Below are positions 35,589 through 47,390 of a DNA stretch of 64,000 bases, piece after piece. The DNA is from Impatiens glandulifera (lineage: Eukaryota > Streptophyta > Magnoliopsida > Ericales > Balsaminaceae). A program made the position numbers and the translations under genes. The notes beneath the pieces are model-generated. The model worked only from the letters and a program-made list of their open reading frames with translations. It was not told the DNA's origin and did no database searches. Position 1 is the stretch's first letter. Each line of letters begins with the position of its first letter. The DNA lies in NCBI RefSeq assembly GCF_907164915.1, contig NC_061868.1:43539774-43603773 (forward strand). Reading direction: 5' to 3'.

Positions 35589-36430
35589 AGCTACTTGGGA
35601 TGTTTTTTTTAAAAGGTTAGATTTTTTTTTTTATTTTATTATTATTATTATTATTATTTTTTTTTTGTTGTTAATGAAGTAAGTGATATAATGGATTAAA
35701 GTGAATAAAATGATATTTGATTATGATTATTTTTTTAAAATTTAATTTAGGTATGAATTACAAAATTAATTAAAAATAATACAAAATAACATTTAATTAT
35801 TAAATTTTAGTTAAAATAATGATAATTTGAGTATCATATGATAGCATTTAAAGTTTAAATTTTATTTGATAAAAATAATTCAAGTTACACCCAAATAACA
35901 ATTAGATAAATAAGGTATTTTAAATTCAAGTCGAAAACTTTATAAAAATAATCACGATAAAAGTTCTTGTTTTTTTGTAATCCTGTGTCATTTTTTAAAC
36001 AGGTAAAAGTATATATAAATAATAAATAAACTAATTGGAAAGATTAAGACCTATATTAGATGATAATTAATTTCTTTGTTTTTCTTTATGAAATAGATCT
36101 TATTTAGTTCCATCTAATTAAGTACTATTCAATAACTTATAATTAAACCAATCAAAATACCAAAACAACAAACAACATAATTTCATTGCAAACTTCAAAG
36201 TACATAAAACATGAAAATTCCGATTCGACATGAACAACTTATTCACAAACAAGTTGCAGTCGCAAACAACATCGGAATGCACGAAACAACAACAAGGGAA
36301 ATGCAAAACAGCAAAAACAAACAAACAGGAAGACATAAACCTGGCTTTGGCTGCTATAGCTATTAGAGCCAGATCTATTTTTGAACATTAAAACAAAAAC
36401 ACATAAGTAGCTAGCTAGATAGATAGAGAT
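31175..36430. other. Long AT-rich intergenic region with TA microsatellites
   Basis: No gene can be supported apart from a doubtful small ORF at 35401. Uninterrupted TA runs lie at about 33497-33537, 33584-33632 and 35540-35585, with shorter ones near 31692-31710. A GAAA run is at about 35373-35393. A CG-containing hairpin is at 34570-34598. Stretches near 32340-32470 are less AT-rich and may be relics of old insertions, but I recognise nothing in them. Confidence 0.6.
35401..35487 (+). CDS. Possible small ORF (28 aa), unrecognised
   Basis: An ATG after a GAAA-rich leader opens 28 codons (MKIFKVAPPAASSLQTLMLL onwards) in a short GC-rich island. It ends in TAG at 35485-35487. The surrounding sequence (agggtttgca, ctccgccaccc) looks like a plant leader. 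A long TA microsatellite follows at 35540. It could be an upstream ORF, the first exon of a gene broken by the microsatellite region, or chance. No family is recognised. Confidence 0.2.
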   Translation: MKIFKVAPPAASSLQTLMLLDLGDTSLY

Positions 36431-37316
36431 TTAAACTCCATTAGCTTCCTCCATCACTACTTCTCTAGCAGCGGCAGCATCCTCCACCACCACTTCTCCA
36501 GCAGCGGCGGCGGCAGCAGCAGCAGCAGCAGCTTCTTGTACTCTGATAACCATCTTCTCAGAAAGTAACATCAAAGACTTCATGTTACAGTTTATCAGTG
36601 CCCTCACAAAGCAACAAGTCTCATCATTACTGTTTCCTTCAGGAACATCAACAATAAATGATTCAATCAACATTGTCCCATCTTGTCCATCAATTTCCTC
36701 AGGATGCATAGTCAGAATCGAAGAGTAGTTCTGTTTCATTTTTAACAATTAATTAATTAGCAAAACACATAAAAAACACAAACCCATATGTTAAAAAATC
36801 AACTCACCCTGAGCCTATGATCACCACCAATGATCTTGATTCCAAGGATGTGTTCTTCCTCATCAAAACGAGATAGCATTTCAACACTGGATGTGGCTGG
36901 AAGGCCTGTCCTCATAGAGATATGCCTTACACTCCCGACCTTGAAAATTTCATTACTTTCACATTCTCTAATGAAAGGCTTGTAGTTTTGTGGCACATCA
37001 AACCTCCTCACAAACGACCAAACCTACAAAAAAAACATCCATGCAGTACTTAATTAGAGAAGTAGCTAGATTATATATCCTTTCAAATCGAACAAAAAAA
37101 ACATAAATCTATACCAAATACATGAAATTAACAGCAGATAACTAGGAAATGAACACAATTCATAGACATGCATAGTAATAAAAAGAGTGATAGAGAATGA
37201 TATACGATATCGACAGGAGCCTTGATGTGCCTGACAATGACAGAGGAAGATTGATGTCCCTTAGGATGGTGCTGGTGATGCATCGCAATGTACTGAGCTT
37301 GAGCTTGAGCTGCCAT
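36431..37316 (-). CDS. PYR/PYL/RCAR abscisic acid receptor (PYL7-10 type)
   Basis: Three exons (37206-37316, 36808-37023 and 36431-36730) give 208 aa. The fold is the START/Bet v 1-like ABA receptor, which binds ABA and then blocks clade A PP2C phosphatases, in cytosol and nucleus. Family marks: VWSFVRRFD at 38-46, gate loop TGLPA at 76-80, GIKIIGGDHRLRNYSS with latch HRL at 106-108, and IESFIVDVPEGN at 131-142. HILGIKIIGGDHRL and the two-intron structure place it with PYL7-10. Two oddities are visible. The gate begins with Thr where SGLPA is usual. The C-terminus carries an 11-alanine run (176-186) and a second alanine block in an acidic tail, encoded by a GCN repeat at about 36500-36532. 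The N-terminus is Gln/His-rich. Receptor activity is likely but the gate change leaves some doubt. Confidence 0.93.
36500..36532 (-). repeat. GCN trinucleotide repeat in the PYL-like coding region
   Basis: Consecutive GCT and GCC codons on the minus strand encode eleven alanines in the C-terminal tail of the receptor. The pure CAG/CTG part suggests expansion by slippage. Confidence 0.85.
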
Positions 37317-37396
37317 TGTTAGAACCTCGGATAGATAGATATATAGATCGATGTATAGAAGAAGATGGATGTAAATCTATGGGTTCACTAAGCCAC

Positions 37397-37405
37397 TATT
37401 TATAG
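37397..37405 (-). promoter_or_regulatory. TATA box of the PYL-like gene
   Basis: On the minus strand, ctataaata lies 81 bp upstream of the ATG at 37316. A leader with GATA-type repeats follows it. The match and spacing are typical of a plant core promoter. Confidence 0.65.
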
Positions 37406-37409
37406 TATA

Positions 37410-40400
37410 ATTTCAATCACATTTCATTGCCACGTTCTTCTGATTCAGTAACTTTCTCTCTCCTCTCTTTTACCACCCTTTAAACTTACCTCAATACAGC
37501 TCAATTCCACCGCTATATTTTAGGACTTGTTTGATTGAAATATAAGAAAACAGAAGTTTTGTTTTTTGAAAATTAATGAGATAAAACAGTTGATCTAACT
37601 TCAAATCTAATTTATAATTAAATTTACAATTAAGATTTTGGAATTAAGAATAAATAAATTAAATGGTTGGGAAGATAAAATTAAAAAAATATGGTTATCT
37701 TACATCATTTATAAAAAAAAAAAATACATATTAAAGCTTCAATTTATAATGGTCCAATTATGTGACTTCGTTATCTCCATTCAAATATTATTTTGGCTAT
37801 GAATTATACTAGACTTACATACTTGTGATTGTTAAATGTAACGGTCCTCTTATTTTAAGAGGTGCTAAAGATAATTATTAATATATTTTGCACTCTTTTT
37901 AACAAATTTGAGTGATAATGTTATGTTCTGTTTGGTTGAAATTGTTTTTATTTTATTTTTATATATAATCAAATATTATTTTATTAACTCTCATTAATTA
38001 ATTAATTAACTAATTAATTAAGATATTATTTATTTTTAATTTTTAAATCATATGAGTTTATTTTTTCAAAATTAATACCAATCAAAAAATTTAAAACAAT
38101 TTAAGGTTTATTATTCAAATAAAATTATTTTAACAAGCCCTTATTTGAGTATTATATATATATAATAAAAAATTATAAGAATTGCATTAACATGAGAAAA
38201 AAATAAAAAATAAATCATAAAATACCGAAATATATATTTAATATTATTATGATAAATAATTACATTTAACAATTTCATTAAATAATTTATAAGTAAATAA
38301 TGATATATGTTTGTTTATATTTATTTAAAATAAAAATATGTTGATAAGAATAGGTTATGATTAGTAATATATTATGTTACTCTAATTAATCTTTTTGAAT
38401 TTTAATTTTTCTCTTTAAAATAAGCTCATTAACATTAATATTAAAGTTATAATGCAAAGTAAAATATAATGTTTCATACTTCATACTAAACCTAGAAATT
38501 GTGTCTATCTAGCTTGATGGACACTACTTAATCGTGCCTAATAGTTTGATATTTATGTCAATATAACCCGAAAGTCTAACTAATCGTTTTACATGGTATT
38601 CATGTCAATACAACCCGAAAATCCAACTAATTGTGTTACGTAACCTACAATGTCGTGTCGTCTATCTTCCATCGTGCAGGCTCAACCATTTAACTTTAAA
38701 ATAAGAATAATATCAATAAAAAAGTTTACAATTATCATTTATAGACAAAAAATGATCCTATTTTTTTTAATATATGTACTAAACTCCATAATTTTAATAA
38801 ATATTTAATTTTTTTAATTATATGTATAGGGTTGGGCAGTGCTAGTATTGTTTCGTTCCGGTGAGCAAAATCCAAGCCCAACCTAATTTATTCTAAGTAT
38901 AATCTATTTGAATGTGTCATGCCCGGGTTAGTTTGATTCGATTTATAGTAAAAGTATATTGTAATTGTGTAATAAGTTAATATAATAATTTTAGAGAATA
39001 AATTAATGTGTATAAATAAAATTAAGTATATATGAACTATTAACTAATAATTTGAACAATTTAAATCAATTAAAACAATTAATTGTATTAAACACACTCA
39101 AAATTTATAACTAAAATAAGTTAAATATTATCAAAAATATATTTCACCATTTAAAAAATTTTAAGAAAATTTAAAAATAAATTAAATCAAACCAACCCAT
39201 TCTGTCAAATTGCTGACGTTAACCCTGATTTGTTTCATAAATAAGGCTCCCACATCTTCCGACAGAAGTTTGGAACCCTGATCAGGGTTCTATCCAATCA
39301 ATAACAAATAATAATGAAGAGACAGAACAGAGATAAAATTCCATGTCGGATCCATGTCGGATAAGGTCAACCAAGCAATATGAATGTTTAATGAGTGGTA
39401 AACGACAAATTTTAACTGAAAGTGTTATAACTGTAAAAGAATGTTTATCCGAATAAATGTCTGTCAGACAACATTTTACACAGCTTTTCTTATTTCATTT
39501 TAAAAAGTTTTTTTTTTCATGTAAACAGTTAAAGCTTGGTTTTTGTCAAAATAAATACAATAAATAAAAAAATATTTAAAATTTAATTAATTTAATTATT
39601 AAAAAATCTTTTTATATTTTAAAATTAAACTTAATAAAAATAAAATAAGTTATTTTAGCATTTAAACAAAGAAATTAGTGATTTGATAGTTGTGTGATAA
39701 TTTAAAAAAATAAAATAAAATAAAATAGTTTATCAAAATAATACCAATTAATAAAGATTTTTTAAAATAATTCAAGTTTTATTAAAATAATTAATAACTT
39801 AAAGTATTTTATATTTTAATTATAAAATCACTTTATTTATTAATTAAAATATAAAAATACTATTTTTTTCACCCATTTTTATAAGTTTAAATTATTAAAT
39901 TTTAAAGATATTTTAATAAAATAACTTGAAAGTGATATATATATATATAAATATATATTACTTTAATTTATCTAAAAAAAACTTACATAAAATAACTTGA
40001 TAAAGTTTTAATCAGATTGAGGTTTTTTTAAAAAAAAATTATTATTTAAAAAGTGATAAACGGTGATATTTTAAGGATGTAGATTTTTTTTTAAAAAAAA
40101 TTATAATTTTTTTTAAAATATTAATATATAATGATAAAATATAACGTAATAATTTAGTATTTTAAGGCCTTATTCGATTCAGATTATTTAAATAATTGAG
40201 AAAAAATGATGATTGACGATGATTTTTGAAAGCTAATAATATTTCATGGTAATAAAAATTAAAAAGTATTAATATATATAAATAAAATAAAAAATAATAA
40301 TTTAAAATAATATATATTTAGTATTTTGGTTAATAAATGAAAAAGAGAGTAATTAAAATGATATTTAATTTTTTTGGGTTATTTGAATAACTCAAAACCT

Positions 40401-40415
40401 GAACTAGGCTGAATA
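37410..40415. other. AT-rich intergenic region
   Basis: No gene is seen. A short tandem duplication at about 38550-38635 shares gtcaata(t/c)aacccgaaa. A TA run is at about 39938-39950. Many A/T-rich words recur without a clear repeat unit. Confidence 0.55.
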
Positions 40416-40423
40416 TTTTGGAT

Positions 40424-41065
40424 TAGGGATGTAAATGAATCGAGCTGCTCGCGAGCTATTCGAATCTCGGCTCGACAAAAAACTCGTTCGTTAGTCTTAA
40501 CGAGTTGAGCTCAAGCTCGTTTAAAAGCTCGAAAATTTAAACGAATCGAGCTTGAACTTCTCAATATTCGGCTCGTAAGCTCACGAACATGTTCGTTTAT
40601 AGGTTCGCTTATAATTAAGCTCGCGAACAAGTTCGTTTATAGGCTCACGAACACGTTCGATTATAATATTGTTTAAATGTAATTTGTAAATTATTAAAAA
40701 CAAATAGTAATATATAAATATATATTATAATAATTAATATTATTACATGATTATATTTATATTAATATAATAATAACCTATAAAGCTATAATTAAACTTA
40801 GGGTTAATAAATAGAGCTTTCTAAATGAGCTTTAAACGAGTTCTTAACGAGTTTTCTAAACGAGCTTTAAACGAGCCGAGCACGAGCGGCTCGTGAGCTC
40901 AAATAAATCCATACGAGCCGAGCTCGAGCTCGATTGCAAAAAAATCGAAACGAGCTCGAGCCGAGCTCGAGCACGAATATATACTAGACGAGCCGAGCTC
41001 GAGCATGATAATGTTCGGCTCGGCTCATTTACATCCCTATTTTGCTCGGCTCATTTACATCCCTA
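40424..41065. mobile_element. Non-autonomous hAT-like element with 8-bp target duplication
   Basis: The ends are inverted: tagggatgtaaatga on the left, tcatttacatcccta on the right. The flanks are ttttggat (40416-40423) and ttttgaat (41066-41073), an 8-bp target duplication with one mismatch, the length used by hAT elements. The interior has no coding capacity and is full of gagctcg, cgagccg and acgagc words in both orientations. The last 26 bp are duplicated in tandem (41014-41039 and 41040-41065). Confidence 0.75.
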
Positions 41066-41073
41066 TTTTGAAT

Positions 41074-43328
41074 TAATAAAAGTAGTGACATGATATAAAA
41101 AAGGGAAATGAAATAATATTTTTTGGAATCCAATGTTTGATTCTTATTTGTTTTTTTTAGGATTTGTCCAAAAAATTATTTTTTGATTTTTTAATTAGTT
41201 TACTCACAAAATATCATTTTTTATTTATAATTTTATAAAAATAAAACAAAAATATTTTAGTTAATAATATTAGTGATTTGATAGTTAAAATAATAATTAA
41301 TGTAATAATTTTTTTTTTATAAACCTTAAAACTCAAAATACCCCTTAAAAAATCCAAATCAAACAAACCCTAACAAAAACTAAGGCCATGTTAGGTTGAG
41401 GTTATTTGAATACAAAACCAAAAAATATCAACTCACCCCTTCTCCATAATATCACACAATTCATTAAACAAAAGGATAAAATAACATTTATTTTAAATTA
41501 TTCCTTTTTATTTTATCATTATATATTAATATACTTTAAGTTTTTTTTACCAAATTAAAAAATACCGATATCAAAATCATCCCAAATCATTATTTTCAAA
41601 TAACCAAGTTATTACACTAACCCAAATCCATACAAACCTTAAGATGACCCCTCAATCAACATCACATTCACTTTAACTTAGTGTTTATCAAAATTATTAT
41701 TATTCACTTTTCTACTCTATATTTCATTTTCATATAACTTAATTAAAGTTAGTTTGATTTTGAATTACTTTGATTCTTTTAAAGTTCCTAAGAAAAACTC
41801 ATATATATGAAACTAGCTTTAGAAGTAATACTAGATTAAAATTATAGAATACAAATCAAGATAATCACTTGGGAAAGCCAATTAAACAAAATAATTATGA
41901 AGAGTGGTTTAGTTTCTTTATTGTTTTATGAAAAGGGGTGGTATATATAGCTGCTGGTATTGTGGTGAGGATACAATGTTTTGAATATGACCTTTCATAA
42001 TAATTTTAAAATAAAAACAAAGCACGTGTTGAATAATTTTGAAGCTTTTGATGAACGTACAACAGCATGCAGCTAGCAGGAATCGTTTTAACAGTGATCA
42101 GAGAGGTAATTAATATTCAATTTCCCTTTCTCTGCTTTTCCGACACCTGCCGCCACTGTAATTGGCCGTCGCCGGCGGTGGCGGAGATAATGAGGATCGA
42201 TCGGAAGAAGACGACAACCCTTTTCATCTCATGCAACCGCACATTTGGCACCCTACCTCTCTCTCTCTCTCTCTCTACTGTTCTATGTTATTATGTCTTT
42301 TCTCAGACCATGCAAAAATATATCACCATTTTACCCTTCCATTAGGACCACTACCAACCTAGAATTGACCCTTCATAAAGAAGAAAAAAACAAGGGGCAA
42401 CTATGTAAATTAGGTTATATATACTAATTAATAATGTTTAAAGTCTGTACAAATCATATATGTGGGCATGCATATCATTATTATATCTACATATAATGTA
42501 ATTTAAATTTATAAAAAAGTAAAAAACCCATTTTAATGAGTTATTACATTAATTGATCAGCTTAATAAAAGTGAAAATTAGTGATAATTGTTTTGTTATT
42601 GTTGTATATATCATATATTGAAAATTAAAAAAGAGAGGTATATTTAATACTATTTATAATAAATACAAAATAAATAAATAAAATACAGATAGGAAGCAGA
42701 CAGACGCATTAACTTTCTGAGTGTGGATGCATGGATGCATTCGAGAGCCAACTGTTTTTATTCATTTAATGCCCCCCTTTAATATTCAATGACTTCTTTT
42801 TTTTTACCGTTGGTTAAGGGTCATTTGATAAAAAAAAAATAGTAATTTGATGAGATAATAATACATAGATGTTTAAAGTATTAAACGATTTTGAAAGAAA
42901 TTCTTAAATTATGAATATTTGAAAGAGAAATGATAGGGAAGTGGAAAAGATTGAGAAAAAAAAGTTTAAGGATTACCGTGACATGGATCAAGTGAATTGA
43001 AAATGAAAAATTATCTCTAATATTAAAATTTTAATTCACTTAATTAATATCATATCATTTCTTACAGTATTCTTGTTAATATTTTACCCATTTTCTATAG
43101 TTTCACATCTTTGAAAATACTTGTAAGAATATATGAGTATTTTGTATGTTTTCTTAGAGTTGAAAGGTGTTTTGTTTCCCTTTTCAAACACTCATATGTG
43201 AGGTAACGTTTGTTTTTATCAATTTATCATTTTTATAATCCAAAGAATACTATTTGCCTTTAGTATATCAATCACTTGTTTGATTATTATTTTATATGAT
43301 CTCTCTTATTGATATTTCGAACTGTCTC
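41074..43328. other. AT-rich intergenic region with one GC-richer island
   Basis: No gene could be assembled. A TATA-like run at 41942-41950 is followed by a GC-richer stretch at 42120-42240 with several short open frames. A CT microsatellite follows at about 42258-42278. None of the open frames shows a known domain. The island could be a decayed gene or a non-coding transcript. Confidence 0.5.
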
Positions 43329-43347
43329 TTACACTAGTAAAAAAAGG

Positions 43348-43800
43348 AGCTTTACCGACGGTTTTTCCCGAAGGTTTTGTAAACCTCTCCTAAATACTCC
43401 CGAGAGGAACAAATCCTTCGGGATTAAAAATAGATTCCGAGGGGGGTGTAAAACCTTCGGGTTTATTAATTATTACCGAAAGTTCTACAAAGAACTTTCG
43501 GTTTTTACCTTCCCAAAAAACCCAAAAAAATTCTAAGTATTGGGTGTGGGTTATTTGCGAAGGTTTTAGGAAAAACCTTCGGTTTTCAAATCCCTTGGTT
43601 TTTTAATTGCGAAGGTTATTCAAAGTCCCTTCGGTTTTGCCTTTTTTGAAAATTTCATTTCCGAAAGTTGTACAAAGAACCTTCGGTTTTGCTCATTATC
43701 AAATTTTTGAAAAAGGTTTTTCCGAAGGTTTTATAATAAACCCTCGGTTTTGACTAATAACTAAACCGAAAGTTTTATGAAAACCTTCGGCCTCGACCTC
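43348..43800. repeat. Left subterminal hairpin repeats of the CACTA element
   Basis: Multiple copies of ccgaaggttt, aaccttcgg and aactttcgg occur in both orientations. In CACTA elements such subterminal motifs are the binding sites of the TNPA protein. That role is inferred here. Confidence 0.8.
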
Positions 43801-43808
43801 TATAAATA
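43801..43808 (+). promoter_or_regulatory. TATA box of the first CACTA gene
   Basis: The sequence tataaata directly follows the left subterminal repeats. After it come a pyrimidine-rich leader (43820-43919) and a GT-AG leader intron (43920-44077) that ends three bases before an ATG at 44081. Confidence 0.7.
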
Positions 43809-44080
43809 CAAACCCTAACCCTTCTCTTTTTCATTCCGCTTCTCTCCTTTCTCTCTCTTCCGCCTCTGCCGCCGCCTGCCTCTTCCAAGCCAAGCCACGG
43901 GTTCTTCTCCTCTCTTCAGGTAATTTGTTTGATTTGTTTTTTTTGTTTTGTTTATTGTAAGATTTAGATTTTTCTTAAGTTTGTATATATATATATTATA
44001 GATCTAGATTTATGTTAGTTTACGTTATTTTGTTTGATGAATATATATATATATACATATATCTGAAATGCATTTAGGAT

Positions 44081-44377
44081 ATGGGTGATGATTCGACATG
44101 GAAGAGACTTCGGCGTACACCGGAGAAACTGCATCCGTGTTACCAGAATCTGATAACACAATCAGAAATTGCGGCACGTGAGGAAGAGGTCAGAAAGATG
44201 ACGCTGGAAATGGAACAAATCCGACTAAGGGATGCCGAAAGAGGTCGTTTGCTGAGTGAAATCAAAGCGGACCGGGCCGAAATGTCTCAGAGATTAGAGA
44301 ATCTCGAACAGGAACTTGTCTTGTTGAGGAGTCGACTGAATCAACCACCCCCTCCTTCCACCCCATCTAATAATTAA
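44081..44377 (+). CDS. Small CACTA protein resembling both ends of TNPA
   Basis: This is a 98-aa frame starting 3 bases after a leader-intron acceptor. Residues 6-29 (TWKRLRRTPEKLHPCYQNL onwards) align with residues 8-31 of the TNPA-like protein encoded at 51482-53265, with about 15 of 24 positions identical. The rest is a charged coiled coil followed by a proline run (NQPPPPSTP), like the coiled coil and QQPPPPPTS end of that protein. The central plant-transposase domain of TNPA is missing. The gene has its own promoter-like sequence and an intact frame. It may be an internally deleted paralogue, and the protein could form dimers with TNPA. That function is inference. Confidence 0.7.
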   Translation: MGDDSTWKRLRRTPEKLHPCYQNLITQSEIAAREEEVRKMTLEMEQIRLRDAERGRLLSEIKADRAEMSQRLENLEQELVLLRSRLNQPPPPSTPSNN

Positions 44378-44524
44378 TTTGTAGATTTATTATGGATTTA
44401 TGACAGTTATGTTTTAATATTTATGAATTATTGTTATTATGTTTGTTTTGTTTGGTTTAATATGTTTTATTAAATAATTATGTTTTGTTGACTTTTCACC
44501 TTTTTTTAAAAAAAAAACGCATCG

Positions 44525-46180
44525 CCAAAACCGAGGGGTTTATTTGAAAACCTTCGGTTTTGACCAATTTTTTTTAAAATATTGGGGTAAAAACCGAAGG
44601 TTTTCAAATAAACCTTCGGTTTTGACCTTACATTAAAATTTTCAGATTTTTTTCTAAGTATGGGGAAGGGTAAAAACCGAAGGTTTTCAAATAAACCTTC
44701 GGTTTTGACCTTACATTAAAATTTTCAGATTTTTTTCTAAGTATGGGGAAGGGTAAAAACCGAAGGTTTTCAAATAAACCTTCGGTTTTGACCTTACATT
44801 AAAATTTTCAGATTTTTTTCTAAGTATGGGGAAGGGAAGGGTAAAAACCGAAGGTTTTCAAGTAAACCTTCGGTTTTGACCTTACATTAAAAAATTCAGA
44901 TTTTTTTCTAAGTATGGGGAAGGGTAAAAACCGAAGGTTTTCAAGTAAACCTTCGGTTTTGACCTTACATTAAAAAAATCAGATTTTTTTCTAAGTATGG
45001 GGAAGGGTAAAAACCGAAGGTTTTCAAATAAACCTTCGGTTTTGACCTTACATTAAAAAAATCAGATTTTTTTCTAAGTATGGGGAAGGGTAAAAACCGA
45101 AGGTTTTCAAATAAACCTTCGGTTTTGACCTTACATTAAAAAAATCAGATTTTTTTCTAAGTATGGGGTAGGGTAAAAACCGAAGGTTTTCAAATAAACC
45201 TTCGGTTTTGACCTTACATTAAAAAAATCAGATTTTTTTCTAAGTATGGGGAAGGGTAAAAACCGAAGGTTTTCAAATAAACCTTCGGTTTTGACCTTAA
45301 ATTAAAAAAATCAGATTTTTTTCTAAATATATGGGGTAGGGTAAAAACCGAAGGTTTTCAAATAAACCTTCGGTTTTGACCTTACATTAAAAAAATCAGA
45401 TTTTTTTCTAAGTATGGGGAAGGGTAAAAACCGAAGGTTTTCAAGTAAACCTTCGGTTTTGACCTTACATTAAAAAAATCAGATTTTTTTCTAAGTATGG
45501 GGAAGGGTAAAAACCGAAGGTTTTCAAGTAAACCTTCGGTTTTGACCTTACATTAAAAAAATCAGATTTTTTTCTAAGTATGGGGAAGGGTAAAAACCGA
45601 AGGTTTTCAAATAAACCTTCGGTTTTGACCTTACATTAAAAAAATCAGATTTTTTTCTAAGTATGGGGAAGGGTAAAAACCGAAGGTTTTCAAATAAACC
45701 TTCGGTTTTGACCTTACATTAAAAAAATCAGATTTTTTTCTAAGTATGGGGTAGGGTAAAAACCGAAGGTTTTCAAATAAACCTTCGGTTTTGACCTTAC
45801 ATTAAAAAAATCAGATTTTTTTCTAAGTATGGGGAAGGGTAAAAACCGAAGGTTTTCAAATAAACCTTCGGTTTTGACCTTAAATTAAAAAAATCAGATT
45901 TTTTTCTAAATATATGGGGTAGGGTAAAAACCGAAGGTTTTCAAATAAACCTTCGGTTTTGACCGGTAAAAACCGAAGGTTTTCAAATAAACCTTCGGTT
46001 TTGACCTTACATTAAAAAAATCAGATTTTTTTCTAAGTATGGGGAAGGGTAAAAACCGAAGGTTTTCAAATAAACCTTCGGTTTTGACCTTACATTAAAA
46101 AAATCAGATTTTTTTCTAAGTACGGGGAAGGGTAAAAACCGAAGGTTTTCAAATAAACCTTCGGTTTTAACAATTACAAA
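44525..46180. repeat. 83-bp tandem array, each unit with a perfect hairpin
   Basis: About 20 units occur, most of them 83 bp. Each holds aaaaccgaaggttt, the loop tcaaata or tcaagta, and aaaccttcggtttt, an inverted repeat with 14-bp arms. The spacer between hairpins (gaccttacattaaaa, then ttttctaagtatgggg) is also conserved. A few units have indels: an extra gaagg at about 44830, an added ta at 45328 and 45909, and a unit shortened to 41 bp at about 45925-45965. Confidence 0.95.
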
Positions 46181-47390
46181 AAAACTTCTGATGAAGGTCA
46201 AGACCGAGAGATATATTTAAAACCTTCGCAAATACACATCAAAACCGAAAGTTAATTTTATAACTTTCGGTTTTAAGACTACCTAGTTTGTTCAATTCTT
46301 TTGTTTTTAACCCACTAATCTTAACTTCTAACTAATATAATCAATTTCGTGTTGTATTTTAAAATTTAATATTGGGTTTCATGTTCACATATTTATGATT
46401 GTGTTTGATTATTATAGAGAAGTCTATATGAATGTTCATGTTTGATTATCTTATGAATGTAGGTAATGTTTGATCAAATGGATTGTGCAATATTTTGAAT
46501 ACATCAAATGTGGTAAATTAATATTGTTATAGGTCATTAGAAGGTGAAAAACCAAAGAATTTAACCTTTTGTCAAGTGATAATTCCGAAAGTTATATAAT
46601 TAACTTTCGGAAATAACCATCAAAACCGAAAGTTTTCTATAAACTTTCGGATTTTACATTTCTCAAGAACGAGGGTTTTATATAAACCCTTCGGTTTTGA
46701 TGTAAATTTGCGAAAGTTAATTATATAACTTTCGGAATTATCATTTCACAAAATTGTAAAATTCATTGGTTCTCTACCTTCCAATCTAGACTCCTAAATA
46801 ATATAATCAAGTGTGTGTTTTTATTTTAAAAATTTTAATTGTCTTTAATGTTAAAATGTTTATGAATGTGTTTGATTATATATAGAAGTGTATATGAATG
46901 TTTATGTTTGATTATCCTATGTATTTGTGTAATGTTTGAACATATGGATTGGGAAATGTTTTAAGGATATCAAATGTGTTAAATTAATGTTGTTCAACGT
47001 TATTAGAAAGTGAGAATTCAAATAATTTAACAAGTTCTCATGTTGTAAAACCGAAAGTTAAATATATAACTTTCGGAAATATGCCTAAAAAACGAAAGAT
47101 TTACCACAGCCTCTCGTTTTTGTGTATTTAAATTTAATTCTAAAAATGTATTTAAAGATTAAAAACCGAGAGTTATATTACAACTCTCGGAATTCTAACA
47201 TTAAAAACCGAGAGTTATATTAAAACTCTCGGAATTTAAACATTATAAAACCGAGAGTTGTATATAAAACTCTCGGGTTCTATAAGGGTAAAACCGAGAG
47301 TTTTGCACACAACTCTCGGGTTTTAAAAATTGTAAAACCGAGAGTTCTTTATAAAACTCTCGGAAATTACATCCTAAAATTAAAACGCCT
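46181..47390. repeat. Diverged hairpin repeats upstream of the transposase leader
   Basis: Scattered inverted pairs of ccgaaagtt / aactttcgg occur at 46230-46740. From 47040 to 47370 they change to ccgagagtt / aactctcgg. Two longer stretches (about 46280-46560 and 46750-47040) are diverged copies of each other, sharing ttaaatg.a.tttatgattgtg-like sequence. No protein-coding frame is supported. Confidence 0.7.

Noticed and set aside
41942..42362. MicroRNA or protein gene behind the TATA-like run
   Set aside because: No foldback of the GC-richer part was found by eye and none of the short frames shows a domain.
46007..46201. Minus-strand protein in the hairpin array
   Set aside because: The frame is open only because the 83-bp repeat units happen to lack stops in that frame.
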